From the NCBI GenBank assembly GCA_004154925.1, contig QJNS01000093.1, positions 62,001 through 126,000 on the forward strand: a DNA stretch of 64,000 nt, written 5' to 3'. Under the pieces are notes generated by a model. That model had not been told where the DNA came from. It ran no database searches and saw nothing but the letters and a program-made list of their open reading frames with translations. The position numbers were made by a program, and so were the translations under genes. Below are positions 1 through 13,251 of this stretch, in pieces (position 1 is the first letter of the stretch; the number at the start of each line of letters is the position of its first letter). Source of the stretch: Monosporascus cannonballus (lineage: Eukaryota; Ascomycota; Sordariomycetes; Xylariales).

Positions 1-92
1 TGATAAGTACTTACTTATTATGTGACCTAAAAAGTGGTCCGTGTCACCTTCGTTAATCGTTTCCTAAAGCCGGAACCTATTAGGTCGTAATA
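1..92 (-). repeat. Element B 3' LTR, truncated by window edge
   Basis: The first 92 bases match the outer part of the LTR at 12856-13251 with many C-to-T and G-to-A changes; both contain a block reading gtgacctaa-aagtggtc and end in ggtcgtaa(t/c)a. Read on the minus strand the LTR starts at 92, and just inside it (93-107) is a purine-rich tract on the minus strand (AAATAAGAGATTA). This fits a polypurine tract beside a 3' LTR and gives the element's orientation. The rest of the LTR lies before base 1. Confidence 0.75.
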
Positions 93-1635
93 TAATCTCT
101 TATTTTCCTAAATCTTGCTCTTAAGATTTCATTTTTTCTGGTAAGTATTACCGGTTTTTTACAACATTGAATCGTATCGTTAAAAATCGTCGTTAGGTTT
201 CTTTTATTATTCGTGGACAAAACTTATTTCTTATTTTTAATGATTTTAATTTTGAAGTTATGCCGTATTCTTTATATTTTTCCCGAAGTTAAAAGTACGA
301 AATAATGGAAAACGTTTTAAAATGTCAAATCGGCGTTAAACGTAAATATCTTTATAATAAGACTAATATTTTTTTCATTTCTGGAAAATATTTATACCAA
401 AAACTAACGCCTAAAACGAAAAACGGTTTTCGCAAAGAAACTTTTCTTGGAATTGCACAAACGTTATTAACAGAAAATAAATAAAGCCATCGCGCGTTTA
501 ATACGTTTTCGAAAATAAAAGGTTTTTTTTTTCATTTTAAAGGAATAAACATAATATAACGGAAGTTGCAATCGTTCAAAAAGCTGAAAAAATAAAACCG
601 TTAAAAGGAGGCCGTTACCAAGGCTTCTATTTGTATTGGTTTTTCCCGTTAATCTCGTAAACTAATCTAATATCGGTAATACCGATTAGTTCTTTAAAAA
701 TATTAATTAAAACGTAATTGTTTCTGGTAATTCCGTGGCTATTGTTAAAAGTTCTTTAACTGGCGTTAGGCGTTAATAAGATTTTTGATAAGTTCTTAAG
801 TATTTTCGGAATTCGTGTGTTTTTTTTTCACTTAATTAGATATTAAGTAAATTTATTGTATTTTCGTATGTTAAAGATTTTTTGACTTTATATACTTATT
901 TGTCTTTTATTTCCATATCGTTTTATATCGTATATACCTTACTTATATCTATTATTAATTCGAATAATGAAATATAAAAGATTACAGTGAATTTTACATT
1001 TAATAGAAGTTCTAATTAGTAATTATTTTCTAAGATTTTCTTAACGATTTTGTATAGAGTAATATTTATAAAATCGAGTTGTTTATTAAGTCCCTTTATT
1101 TAAATATTTTTGTAAAAGGAAATTTATTTCCCCATTTTCGAAAATTGATTTTTTCATCTTTTCTGGCTATAATACTTATTTATTTGATTTTATACAAATT
1201 TTAGTTTTGTTTTTATTCCTGGTATAATTATCGTAATTATTTTAACGTACGGATTACTTTAATAGTAATTCCACCGTCGTTGGGTACTTTTTTGTAAATT
1301 TTTGGAATAAAACCAAAATTTATATTCGTTTATATTATTTTGATATTTTCGTAATACTTAGCCTTATTAGTTCATTCTGCGATTAAAACTTTTTTAATTT
1401 ATTTATTTTATTTGTAATTAATATAATACCGTAAATAGGTTTTTAAGGTTTAATTTATCCGTTCCGTTTATTTATCCGTTTAAAGTTTAAATATCTTAAA
1501 TAACCAATAATTTAAACCAAATTAAGTTATAAAACTTTGCCAAAACTTAAATGCGATTATCGATTTTTATTTGAAACCTATTTTTAAATGTAATCCGTAT
1601 ATGTTAAAAATATATGTAAAGAAAATGTGTGCCAT

Positions 1636-2021
1636 TGTTACGGCCTGACAAGCCACGGCCTCCAGGAACGGTCGCAACGGAAAAGGCCAAGAAAACTATG
1701 TGGATCAGGTCACGTGATGGATCACCAGCTCACTGGTGGTGAGCCAATAAGCCGGATTACCAGCTTACTGATGATAAGCCAGTAAGCCGGAACATCAACT
1801 TACTGGTAATAATCCAGTTAAAAAAGAAAAATATATACGCTTATTAATTCTATAATTTAAATAATTTTAGTTTATAATAATAATTCGTTATCCAAAATAT
1901 TTTTAATATTATGAAACGTAATACGTTATTATATTTATTACTTAAATTCTTACGATATTCCTATTAATATAAATTAATTAACTTAAAATTTAATAATTAA
2001 TTAAACCGTTTAACCGTTATA
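1636..2021 (+). repeat. Element A 5' LTR (386 bp)
   Basis: The start (1636-1800) is nearly free of RIP and GC-rich, while the end is AT-rich. It contains nested short hairpins of the type ccagctcactgg and ccagcttactgatgataagcc in its first half. It aligns end to end with 7890-8275. Confidence 0.9.
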
Positions 2022-2874
2022 TATTATATGTTTTTATTTAATAATACCGTTAAACTTTAAATAATACTTAATATTGTTAAAATATCGACCAGTATATAAA
2101 AAATCCTTATTTAATAACTTTAAGTTCGAATTCGGGAATTGGAAAAAAATGTCCAATAACTTAAGGTTACGTTTACTTAATCTTTTTTCGTCCGCATAAA
2201 GTTAAAAAAGCCAGAATTTTACAATTAAAAAAGTAACTTTTAAATGTTTTTAATTTAAATACGAATTTACTTTTACTTTTTAAACTTTAAAAGTTTAACG
2301 GATATAATCCTAATAATAAAAATATGCTTAATAGGAAATACGGTTAATTAATTTAAGCCCATTATAAAAATCTTTTAAAAAATAAAAAAAAAAATAAAAA
2401 AGATTTTATTAATAAAATTTTTTTAATTTATATTAATTTTAAAAACGAAATACATAATAATTTCGGTAATCCGGATAAAAAACGATTAACGGTTTAATAA
2501 TTTCTATAACTTTACAAAAAAGCTTATATCCAAATACGCCGTAACCTTTAAAAGTTTTACGGCCAAAGCAAAATAAAAAAATAACAAAACCGATACCTTT
2601 ATCGATATATTTTACAAAAGATTAAAGGATAATATAATAAATGAAATTATTCGGATTAAACGATTAAATACTTTAAACCAATATATCATAAAAGCAATTA
2701 AAATTAATAATTAACAAGTTAAAAAATAACCAAAAAAAAGGATAATATGCCTTATATTCCGAATATAAATTTAACCAAAGGAAAAAACTAAACGTATCCC
2801 TTATTTCTTATGGAATAACGACAGGACTTATGGAATTTGGCGTTACCTATAAACAAAATTAAAGCCAAATTAAA

Positions 2875-2916
2875 TACTTTAATTATAACAAAATTGGACA
2901 TAAAATTTAAAAATAT
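2875..2916 (+). pseudogene. Element A gag CCHC zinc knuckle remnant
   Basis: Fourteen codons read Y-F-N-Y-N-K-I-G-H-K-I-stop-K-Y. With the C-to-T/G-to-A changes expected of RIP (TGC to TAC, TGT to TAT, CAA to TAA) this is C-x2-C-x4-H-x4-C, the retroviral-type nucleocapsid zinc knuckle at the end of gag. All three cysteine codons have become tyrosine codons, so the knuckle could not bind zinc. Confidence 0.75.
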
Positions 2917-4639
2917 GAAAAGCCCAAGAAATTACGATAAGATAACTAAACCTTTATACCGGAAAAACAATCCAAAAATAATTAAGGAAATAATAACAAA
3001 ATTATTAACATAATCTAATCTAAATATGTAGTAGGCCTTAAGCAAAAAGTCCAACAGGGATTATTACGATAAAAAATCTGACGAAAAATGCGAAAACTTG
3101 AAAAACTAGCTTAATAAATAACGCGAACATAACAAAAGGAATTCTAAGGATAATTACGCGAATATTAGGATTAAATAAAGGAATTTTGTCCCAAAACCCT
3201 TAATTAATATAGCAAAATATACGTTATATATTATTAATATCGAAAATATCCTAATTATAAAAAATGGAAATAATATATTTATGTACAAATTACTTATATA
3301 TATTATAAAGGATTTAATTTTTTAAATTATACCGGGCATAACAAAAATAATACATAATGATATTAATAATTTCGAATCATAACCCCAAAAAATATCTAGC
3401 AATTAGCCGCAATAAAAAGTAAACTTAAAAGAAAATAATATCTATAAAAAACCTTTTTTATTACTATAAATAATATAATTACCAAATACAAAAAAGTTAA
3501 TTAAACATAATAAAAAAATCCTATTAAAAAATTATTACGGATTTTTATTTTTAATTAATATTTATTACGGATCCCCCTTAAAAAGTTATTAAGGAAAAAA
3601 TACGTTAATTTACAGGAAATCTTTAAAACGATAATCAAAACGAGGCATAATAAGATATAATCGCAAACATAAAAAAATAATATATTCGATAAAAAGAGAA
3701 ATTATAAGAAAATTAAGAATATTTAATACGGCTTAAAGGAATAATATGCCGACAGTAATAACCAATATAACAACTTAACGCGTTAAATAAAAAAATACAA
3801 ATAAGGCTTAATAAATTCAAATAGGAATTAAAAAACTAAGGTATAAAAAAGCCGCAAAATAACGAAACCCGGAAAAATTAAAAGGAATTTTTAAAAAAAG
3901 TTTTAAACGCGACGAAAAAAACGTTAACGACCTTATTCCCATTGAAATACGAATTAAAATATATTAATATATCGCAATAATAAATTATAAAACTTTAAGC
4001 GGAAATTATATTATAACAGATATAGTTAATAAATTCAAATTATTATAGAAATATAAATTAGAATTTTGCATAACGATAAATACCGAAAGTTAGGAATTCG
4101 TTTACGATAATAAAAAAATTATATGCGAAATTAATTATTTTCAAATTTTTATCCAAAAACGATACGAAACGGTTAATTTCGATATTATTTTATTCGGAAA
4201 TTATGACATATTCTTAAAATTACCATAAATACGCCAATACGGAATTTTAATTAATGGCGGAACTGGTTAAATAAAATTCGTTTAATTCCTTATTAATAAA
4301 TCAAAAAAGAATTAAAATCTTAATATTCGATCGATAATAACACGAATGTAAATATAAAAATACGATAAATATCTTATTATCTAAAGGAACAGAATATAAA
4401 AAAAACGAGCATTAAAGAAAAATACGACGTATCGGTATTATCATTAAAGCGAAATTAAAGCAACTAAATAGCAATTTAAAATAATAAAAATAATAACTTA
4501 AGGAATTAAAAAATTTAATTAATATATTACCATAATACCATAAATATGAATAATTTTTCAGGAAGGAATGCGATACGAAATTACCAAAATATAACGAATA
4601 AAATTATAAAATAATTTTAAAAAAGGGTTTTCGATAAAG

Positions 4640-5270
4640 TTTTACCCCATTTACAACCTTAATAAAAATAAACTATATACTTTTAAAAAATATCTGGAAA
4701 ATCGGATATAAAAAAGATGGATTCGATTTTCGAAATTACTAGCAAAATACCTAATATTTTTCGTACCGAAAAAAAACGAAAAATTACGACTTATTCTTAA
4801 TTACGGAAATAAAAAATTAACTTTACGGCACCAAATAATTTATAACATTTAATCTTAAAAATAAATATAACCTTATTACGATCAAAAAAAGATAAATAAA
4901 AAATAACTTTTAAAACGAAATACAAATTATTTAAATATTTAGTTATATTAATAAGACTTACGAACGTAATAACAACTTTTTAACGAATAATTAATTACGT
5001 ATTACGAAAATATTTCGATATTTTCGTCGTTTGCTACCTCGACGATATTCTTATTTTTACGGAAATAAAAGAAATCTATGCAAAATACGTTTATGAGGTT
5101 TTTAAGCTTTAAAAAATACAAGGTTATTTAGTAACGCGGAAAAAATTTAATTCCATATATAAAAAATAAAATATTTAAAATATATTATTATCCAAGAACA
5201 TATCAGGATAGACTTTAAGAAAATCGCTATAATCATAGAATAATAAACGTTATTAAGGGTTAAGGAGATA
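4640..5270 (+). pseudogene. Element A reverse transcriptase remnant
   Basis: The stretch keeps the Ty3/gypsy reverse transcriptase signature. FFVPKKNEKLRLILNYGN appears at about 4755-4810, followed by VVCYLDDILIFTE with the catalytic Y-L-D-D at 5035-5046. Further on, at about 5255-5320, is AFLKFANYYKKFIRNFSKIT, the block between reverse transcriptase and RNase H. Stop codons lie at positions where Q or W is expected, as RIP would leave. Confidence 0.85.
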
Positions 5271-5454
5271 TAAGCATTCCTTAAATTCGCCAACTACTAT
5301 AAAAAATTTATTCGAAACTTTAGTAAAATAACTATACCTTTAATAAATTTAATAAATAAAAAAAAGAATTTAAATAAATGCCAAATACGGAAAAAGGATT
5401 TCAAAATATTAAAAATGTAATTATTAGCAAATTAATATTAATTATGTACGATCC

Positions 5455-5800
5455 GAACCGTCCCGTTAAACTAAAAACCGATATTTCGAATTACGCATTA
5501 AATATAATAATCGGATAATAAAATGATTAAAGCAAATTATACCTTATTACATTTTTTTCGTACAAATTAAAAAAAACTAAGTTTAATTACGGCATTCCAA
5601 ATAAAGAATTTATAGTTATTATTATGGCATTTTAAAAATTTTAATACTTTTTAAAAGGAAACTTATACCAGATTAAGGTTTATACGGATTATTAAAATTT
5701 TACCCAATTTATTATAACTAAGGAGTTTACAGAACAATAATTAAAATATGCGGAAAAATTAGCGAATTTTAATTTCGTTATCATTTATAAAAAAAATTAA
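5455..5800 (+). pseudogene. Element A RNase H remnant
   Basis: Directly after reverse transcriptase the frame reads LKTDISNYALNIIIG, matching the first catalytic-aspartate block of gypsy RNase H (usual form ETDASDYALGAVL). Later blocks are too AT-rich to read safely. Confidence 0.65.
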
Positions 5801-6239
5801 AGAATAATAAAATAAATATTTTAAATAAACGACCAAATTTCGAGAAAGAATTGGTTAAAATTAATTATATAATTTTTAATACTATTATAAAAAAATATTT
5901 ACGTTTACGATAAATTGCCATAATTCGGGTAATACCTAACAATATATATTAGAAAATTTAACGGTATAACGATAATCTCCCAGAAAACCAAAAAAGGAAG
6001 AAAATATAAATTTTAAAAAATTATTAGAAAGATTTAATACAAAAAATATACAAATATTAATTATATAAATATTTAGGGACTTACAAAACCCTAAAACGAC
6101 TTTAATATATATATTCTTTTCCTAAAATAAAATTAATGATATAGAAAATTATACGGCAATGTAATATTTACGCCAAAATAAAGGCTTAACGATATAAGCT
6201 ATACGGAAAATTATAATTATAACTAATTATTAAGTAATT

Positions 6240-6560
6240 ATAATATTTAATTATATTCGACTTTATTATTAAACATTTTATGTTAAAAGATTTCATTATA
6301 AAAATATATTACGATAGCATTTTCGTAATCGTTGATCGATTTACCAAATTTTCTTATTTCTTATCATATTATAAGGATATAAACGCCGAATAATTAATAT
6401 ATATTTTTTAAACATATTTTTAGCATATATGAATTACTAATAAAAATTATATTAAACAAAAAATTAATATTCGTATATATATTTTAATAAGCCTTAATAA
6501 CATAAATCGGCCTAAATCACAAATTATTTAACATAGTTAAACCATAAACGAATAAATAAA
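6240..6560 (+). pseudogene. Element A integrase core remnant
   Basis: Reads KDFIIKIYYDSIFVIVDRFT then KFSYFL, the first catalytic-aspartate region of Ty3/gypsy integrase (usual DSI-V-VDR-TK). It is followed by INAEQLIYIFFKHIFSIYEL, the helix after it. Stops fit RIP of Q and W codons. The C-terminal integrase region to 7890 is too degraded to annotate by eye. Confidence 0.8.
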
Positions 6561-7889
6561 TAAAAGGAATAAATTAAATTTTGGAAACTTACTTATAATA
6601 TTATATTAATTACGAAGAAAATAATTAAGTTAAAAAATTACTAATTACATAATTAACTTATAATATTAATTATTACGAATATATTAATATAATATTTATA
6701 AACTTAAATTTTGGTTTTATTTCAAAAATTTATAAAAAAACGCGTAATAACGGTCCAATTAATATTAAAACAATTTTTACGTTAAAATAATTACGATAAT
6801 TGTACTAAAAAATAAAATTAAAATTAAAATTCGTACGAAATTAAATATATAAATATTATAATTAAAAAAGGTTAAAAATATTAACCGTCTAAAAAAAATT
6901 TTCTTCGTTATAAAAAATATTTAAATAAAACGACTTAATAAAAAATTCGATTTCAAATATATTAATCCATTCAAAATCGCCAAAAACATTTTAAAAAATA
7001 ATTACCAATTAGAACTTTTACTAAAAGTTAAATTTTTTCTAATTTTTCATATTTCCTTATTCGAATTAATAATAAATACCTTTAAAATATATTCGGTATA
7101 AAACGATATAAAAATAAAAGATAAATAAATATAGAAAATAAAGAAAACTTTTGATATACGAAAATAAAACGAACTTATTTAATACCTAATTAAATAAAAA
7201 AAGCACCCAAATACTAAAAATACCTAGAAACCCGCCAAAAATCTTATTAACGCCTAATACTTATTAAAGAATTTTTATTGATAACGACAAAACTACCTGA
7301 AATAATAATATTTTAATTTACGAGATTTACGGAAAAAAGCCTTTAGTCCACCATATTCCAATTAATAACGTTTACCTTTTTTAAGGCCTAAACCTCGATT
7401 ACGGATTTTAATTCCAATTACGTAAAGTGGTTAAAATTATCTAAGGATTAAAAAATACGATTAACAAATTTCGTACCCTAAAATTAATAATATTAACGTT
7501 AACGACGTATGCAAAAAAAACGCATAAAAGTTTCGGATAAAAACTTTTCGGCCGTTAATTTTTTTTCTTTTAATTTTTTCGATTTTGCGATATAATAATT
7601 AATTATAAAAATAAGAATTTTTATTTTATTATACGAATAACTTTAATGGATATATTCCTTATAACGAAAAACCCTGTTTATTATTTGGTAATTAAGTTAC
7701 TGAACAAAATAAAACAAATAAAGCATTACGTCAAAACTTTCGAATTTAATTAAATTAATTAAGGCAAATCGCTATTCGGATTTGCAAAAACGACGTTTGG
7801 ACATACCGGAAAACATATTAAAGGTATATGGAAAAATTTTACTAGAAAAAAAAAATCTTAAAGGTAAAATTTTGAGAAAAGGAAAATTA

Positions 7890-8275
7890 TATTACAATTT
7901 AACAAGTTACGGCCTTTAAAAACGGTCGTAACGGAAAAGGCCAAAGAAATTATATAAATTAGATTACATAATAAATTACCAGCTTATTAATAATAAGCCA
8001 ATAAGCCGGATTACCAGCTTATTAATAATAAGCTAGTAAACCGGATTATTAATTTATTGGTAATAATTTAATTGAAAAAGAAAAATGTATACGTTTATTA
8101 ATTCCGTAATTTAAATAGTTTTAGCTTATAATAATAATTCGTTACCTAAGGTACCCTTAGTATTACGAAACGTAATACGTTACTATATTTATTGCTCAGA
8201 TTCCCACGATACTCCTGCCAACATAAACCAGTTGACTTAAGGTTTAATAGTTGGTTAAACCGCCTAGCCGTCACA
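7890..8275 (+). repeat. Element A 3' LTR (386 bp)
   Basis: Same length as the 5' LTR. Its first 200 bp is RIP-degraded, while the outer end (about 8140-8275) is almost unmutated and ends cctagccgtcaca. This is the mirror of the 5' LTR, whose outer end is the clean one. Confidence 0.9.
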
Positions 8276-8280
8276 GCCAT

Positions 8281-8420
8281 TTGTTCAGCGTTTATATTCT
8301 TGAATTATGGTAAAAAATAAAAAGGTTTCGTAAATCGGTCGACGGTTACGAAAATACTGTCGTCATATATTGATATAACTGGATATTTTAATATAAAAGG
8401 TTTAATGAAAAAAGACGCAT
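8281..8420 (-). pseudogene. Element B integrase remnant, interrupted by element A
   Basis: On the minus strand the frame reads NINAEQMA up to the GCCAT insertion site. It continues on the far side of element A (1630 downwards) as HIFFTYIFNIYGLHLKIGF and AFKFW. Joined, this is the gypsy integrase segment after the first aspartate, homologous to element A's own segment at about 6380-6480. The split shows precisely where element A inserted. Confidence 0.75.
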
Positions 8421-9349
8421 ATAATTAAATAGATTATCGCTTTACCACTAGTAATAGCTATAATTTTCCGTATAGCTTATGTTTTCGAGTTTTTGTTCTG
8501 GCGCAAATACCGTATTGCCGTATTATTTTTTGTACCGTTAGTTTTATTTTAAGAAGAAATATATATATAAAAGCTGTTTTAAGGTTTCATAAATCCCTAA
8601 ATATCTGTATTACTAATATTCGTATATTCTTCGTACTAAAGATTTGTAGTATTTTTCTAGAATTTATATTTTATTCGTTCTTTGGCCCTTTAGAAAACCC
8701 TCGTTAAATTACTAAATTGTCTGGTATATATCGAAAAGTATTACCCGAATTATCGCAATTTATTACGGGCATAAATATACTTCAATGGTAATATCGAAAA
8801 TTGTATAACCAATTTTGACCAATATTTCTTCGAGGTTTGGGTATTTATTTAAAGTATTTGATTTGTTATTTTCTAAGTTTTTTCTATAGATAATAAGGAA
8901 ATCGAAATTCGCTAATTCTTTCTCATAACAAAATTATTATTTAATAAGTTTTTTAATTATAATAAATCGGGTCAAATTATGATAATCGGGATAAACCTTA
9001 ATTTAATGTAAACTTTTCTTTAAGAAAAACTTCAACTTTTTAAATGCCATAATAATTGTTATAAATTGTTTATTTGGAATACCGTAATTAAGTTCGGTTT
9101 TTTTTAATTTGTAGGAAAAGAAATATAATAAGGTATAATTTGCCTTAATTATCTTATTATCCAATTATTAGGCCTAACGTATAGTGTAAAATATCGGTTT
9201 TTAGATTAACGGGGCGGTTTAAATCGTATATGATTAATATTGGTTCCCAAATAATCGCATCCTTAATATTTTGAAATGCTTTTTCCGTTTCTGGCGTCCA
9301 TTTGCATTTTTTTTTCGTAAAATACGTTAAAGGTATAGTTATTTTGCGA

Positions 9350-10000
9350 AAGTTTCGAATAAACTTTCTGTAATAATTAACAAATCCAAAAATACCTACA
9401 CCTCCTTAATTATCGTTACCGTTTGCTATTTTATAATTGCAGCTATTTTCTTAAAGTTTATCTTGATATATTTTAGAGTGATAATATATTCCAGATATTC
9501 TATTTCCTATATGAAATTTTAATTTTTTTACGTTAAAAAATGACCTTACGTCTTATAAAACTTAAAGAATTTTTTGAACATATTTTATACGTGCTTTTTC
9601 CGTCTTTAAAAAGAGGAAATGTCGTCGAGATAACAAATGACGAAAATAGCGTTGTATTTTCGTAATATATAATAATTATTCGCTGAAAGATTGCTAGTAG
9701 GCTCGTAAATCCCATTGGCGTAACTGAAGACTTAAATAATCCATATTTCGTTTTGAAGGTTATTTTTTATTTATGTCCTTTTTTTTAATTTTGATAAAAT
9801 TACATCCATGTTTAAGATCGAATATTATAAATTATTTGGCTTTATAAAATCGTGTTTTTATTTCTGTAATTAGGGGTAATAATAATCGGTTTTTAATAGT
9901 AATATCATTTAATTATTAATAATTAATTACAAATCGTTATTTCTTATTATTTAAGTGCGGAAAACATAAGGTATCCTGCTAGTGATTTCGAAAGTGGAAT
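9350..10000 (-). pseudogene. Element B reverse transcriptase remnant
   Basis: The minus strand reads VICYLDDISSF, with the catalytic Y-L-D-D codons at 9621-9632. At lower coordinates (about 9340-9400) it reads GFVNYYRKFIRNFRKITIP, the connector to RNase H. Both are characteristic of Ty3/gypsy elements and of the same type as in element A. Confidence 0.8.
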
Positions 10001-12439
10001 CCATCTTTTTTATAACCAATTTTCAAAGTATTTTCTGAAAATCCGTAATTCGTTGTTGTTAAAATTGTTAATAAGGTAAAATTTCGTTAAGAATTTCTCT
10101 TTAAGGATAATCTTATAATCTTATTGGCTGTATTCTAAATTTTTGTATTAAGTTTCTTTTTGAAAAGCTGTTATTATTTGTAATATTGTAATAATATATT
10201 AGTTAAACTATCTGACATTTAAGGCTGTTATTATTTTAAATCCTTATTTAATTATTTTAATATCGTTCTAATAATAATACCGATACGTCGTATTTTTCTT
10301 TGATATCGGGTTTTTTTGTATCGTATCTCTTTGGATAATAAGGTTTCTGTCGTATCCTTATACCTATATTCGTCGATATTATCAATTAAACATTAAGATC
10401 TTAATTTTCTTTTTGCGTATTTATTAATAAGATATAAAATAAACCTTACTTAGCCAATCGCGCTACTAATCAAAATTCCGTACTAAAGTATCCATAGTAA
10501 TCCTAAGATTACATCGTAATTCCTATATAAAACGATATCGAAATTAATTATCTGGTATTGTCCTTAAATAAAAATCTTAAAGTAATTAATTTCGCGTATA
10601 ATTTTTCTATTATCGTAAACGAATTCCTAACGTTCGGCAATCGTCGCTAAAGAAGGTTTTAACTTGTATCTTTATGCCAATTTAAATTTATTGATTATAT
10701 CTGGCATAATATAATTCTTATTTAAAGCTCCGTAATTTATTATTAAGATATACCAGTACGTTCCGATTCGTATATCTTATGTAATAAGATTATTAACGAC
10801 TTTTATCGTTATATTTCAAACCTTTTTTGAGAATATTTTCTAACTTTTCTATGTTTCGTTATTTTGCCACTTTTTTATTGATAATCTTTTTTAACTTTTA
10901 TTCAAATTTATCGAGCTTTATTTATGTTGTTGTGTCTAACGCCTTAGAGTATTATATTTATTATTATTGTCAACATACTTTTCTTTCGAATCGTATTAAT
11001 TACTTTTAATTTTTTTATAATTCCTTTCTTTATTAAATATACTGTTTTTTTATATTTACGACCGTATCCTATTATGTGTTTTGTTGAATATAGTTTTAAA
11101 AATCTTGTATAAATTAATATATTTTTTCTTTAATATTTCTTTTCATAAAGATTGATAATAAATTCTAATTATAAATGGAAATCTGCAATAACCTTCTACC
11201 AGTACTTTTTTATTATATGCTAAATCAGTTTTCCTTCCGTTTTATAATTATATCATTAACAATAATAAAAAGGGATTTCTAACAGGTATTATTTCTTTTC
11301 GGGTTCGCTTTTTGTTTCAGCTAATTATTAAACATTTCCTGGGGTTATAAATCAAAAATATCGATCTTATTATTTATGGTTTTTATTATTTCAAATACGG
11401 TTCAAAAAAATGCAATCGTTTATATTATATACGGGTAATTCTTCCATAAATATATTGTTTTTATTTTTCGCAATCGGGATATTCTCGTCGTCGACAATAT
11501 ATAACCTATATTCTGCCCCCTCGATCGGGAGTTCCGGAATATATTTTTTTATTTACTCCTCGTAGTTGCGTAATTATCCTTATAATGTTTCTTATTATGT
11601 TCGCGATATTTATTAAGCTAACGTTTCGGGTTTTCGTTTTTTTATTAAACTTTTCGCCATAAAAAACCTGGTATATACTTAGGCTAAATTATTTTAATAA
11701 ATTTGCCTCTGTCCTTTTAGTTCTCTTTGAATTATTCCTTAGATATAGGTTTCCAATTATGTTAACGAGGTTTTCTAGGTGCTTTATATCATATTGCCTT
11801 ATATCTTATCTTATTACAATTATAATATTTGGTCTGGCTCTAGTTTTTCCTTTAAGTAACTCTTAGCTCCATGAATCGTAATTTCGTACCGTACAAAGTG
11901 TTATTACGTTGAAAAAAGTTAATATTAGCCGTATATCGGGGTTTATTTTTATTATTTTTTAATATTATTAATACGCTATACATAATATCCATTATTAATT
12001 TTAATTACTATAAGAATATAATCCGACAAATAATTAGGCCGAATAAGTTTAAAAAATTCCTTTTATATTTTTCGGCCGTCGAACAACTTAAATATTAATA
12101 TATCTTATACTTAATTTAACTTCACGGCTAATTAAATTTATATATTACCATACTTAAACATTAATCCTTTTTATCGTAACTCTTAAATCTGTATTTCGGC
12201 TTTTATCTTTTAGTTTATTATTCGGAAAACCTTCGTTAATACTTATTTAAACTGTTCGTAATTATTATAAATTCGTACCATTGTGGGGATTCGATTTTCG
12301 ATTAGTAAAATACGTATTTTCTTATAACGGGTTCGAATCAAATAACCGCATTTCCGGTAAGTCATCTAATTGCAAATTCTATTTTTATAATAGACATAAT
12401 AAATCGAATTGGAAAATACCCGAAATATATTCGATATTA

Positions 12440-12736
12440 AATTAAGAATAATTATAATTTAACTAAGGTTTCCTCGAAAAATTCTAGCTTAGGAAGTTTA
12501 AAAACCGTTTCTAATTCCTTAGTCATATTTAGCTAAATAACTTGGCTTATTCGAAAAAACATCCCAATCTCGGCAACCTTATTTTTTTTAAGCTTCTTAT
12601 AGGCGGCTTAAAAGGATATCGTAAAATCGTTATTGTCTTTTTTAAGCTGGATAATACGTTCGTTTATGATATCCAAACGTCGAAAAACTTCCTTACAAAA
12701 AAGGCAAAGCTTTTCCTTTTCTTTCTCGGATTCCAT
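12440..12736 (-). pseudogene. Element B gag, N-terminal part
   Basis: A start codon at 12734-12736 opens MESEKEKEKLCLFCKEVFRR. It is followed by a long lysine-rich, probably helical region, interrupted by a single RIP-type stop after DFTISF. Further on comes KLPKLEFFEETLVKL, which resembles the conserved phenylalanine-rich start of gypsy capsid. The same N-terminus recurs in element D at about 63517. The open frame on the opposite strand over 12542-12880 is a by-product of this one. Confidence 0.65.
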
Positions 12737-12855
12737 TTCAGTATCCGGGTATTTAAGGACCTAGTAAGTAAGTTATTCAGGTTACTTACTAATAAACAGA
12801 ACGTGGGTAATATTATTCAAAATTTAGCTGTATTATTAAATAAAAACTTGCAATA

Positions 12856-13251
12856 TATAAGGACTAAAAAGTTTAATTAATTATTAAACTTTAATTATAC
12901 CGGTTTATATTAAGAGAAATATCGAAAGAATTTAAGCACTAAATAACGTAATTACGTTTCTTAATACCAAAAATACAAAAGTTATATTATAAATAATTAA
13001 TATTAATAAAATGTTATAAATTAATATTATCTAAATTATGAAAATAACGAACCTATATATATATCTTAATTCTTGATATTACTGCTTATCTTTGCTTAAT
13101 TACCTTTTGCCGATTCTTATTAAGCAATTGCTTAATGCTGATCATTCTTGCTCAGCAGATCTTTGCTGAGCACCTATTACGTGACCTAAGAAGTGGTCTG
13201 TATCACCCTTGTTAACCGTTTTCTGAGGCCGAAGCCTGTCAGGTCGTAACA
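12856..13251 (-). repeat. Element B 5' LTR (396 bp)
   Basis: Starts at 13251 on the minus strand as TGTTACGACCTGACAGGC and ends at 12856. The inner boundary was placed by aligning the LTR-to-interior junction with element A: both continue with a GTTTTTATTTAATAATAC block. The outer 130 bp (13120-13251) is GC-normal and carries two short hairpins (gctcagcagatctttgctgagc). The inner part is RIP-mutated. The start is close to that of element A's LTR, so A and B are related families. Confidence 0.8.

Larger units (their letters stand above)
1636..8275 (+). mobile_element. Complete Ty3/gypsy retrotransposon A nested in B
   Basis: This 6,640-bp element has two LTRs of 386 bp (1636-2021 and 7890-8275), begins TG and ends CA. 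It is flanked by a 5-bp target duplication GCCAT at 1631-1635 and 8276-8280. A purine-rich tract (agaaaaggaaaatta) sits directly before the 3' LTR. Domains in order, read through RIP stops: gag CCHC knuckle (2875-2916), reverse transcriptase with Y-L-D-D (5035-5046), RNase H (from about 5466) and integrase (about 6240-6560). This is the Ty3/gypsy order. It landed inside the integrase region of element B. All frames carry many stops, so it is dead. Confidence 0.93.
93..13251 (-). mobile_element. Ty3/gypsy retrotransposon B, split by element A
   Basis: Degenerate gypsy-type retrotransposon on the minus strand: 5' LTR 12856-13251, gag from about 12736, reverse transcriptase near 9350-10000, integrase split by the nested element A at 1631-8280, and 3' LTR at 1-92. 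Without element A, the interior is about 6.1 kb, a normal gypsy length. The body has the RIP pattern (many TpA, few CpA, stops in every frame), so it cannot code. LTRs end in TG...(C/T)A form; the direct repeat expected after 13251 (aattt) cannot be tested because the other flank is outside the window. Confidence 0.85.

Noticed and set aside
1636..2021. Hairpin-rich clusters (ccagctcactgg, ccagcttactgatgataagcc) as a CRISPR-like array
   Set aside because: They are short repeats inside an LTR present at both ends of element A, with no regular spacers.
9533..9715. 60-codon minus-strand open frame
   Set aside because: It overlaps the reverse-transcriptase region of element B, but the Y-L-D-D motif is in a different frame.
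12542..12880. 112-codon plus-strand open frame
   Set aside because: It lies antisense to the start of element B gag and across the LTR border; the minus strand has the recognisable, lysine-rich coding pattern.
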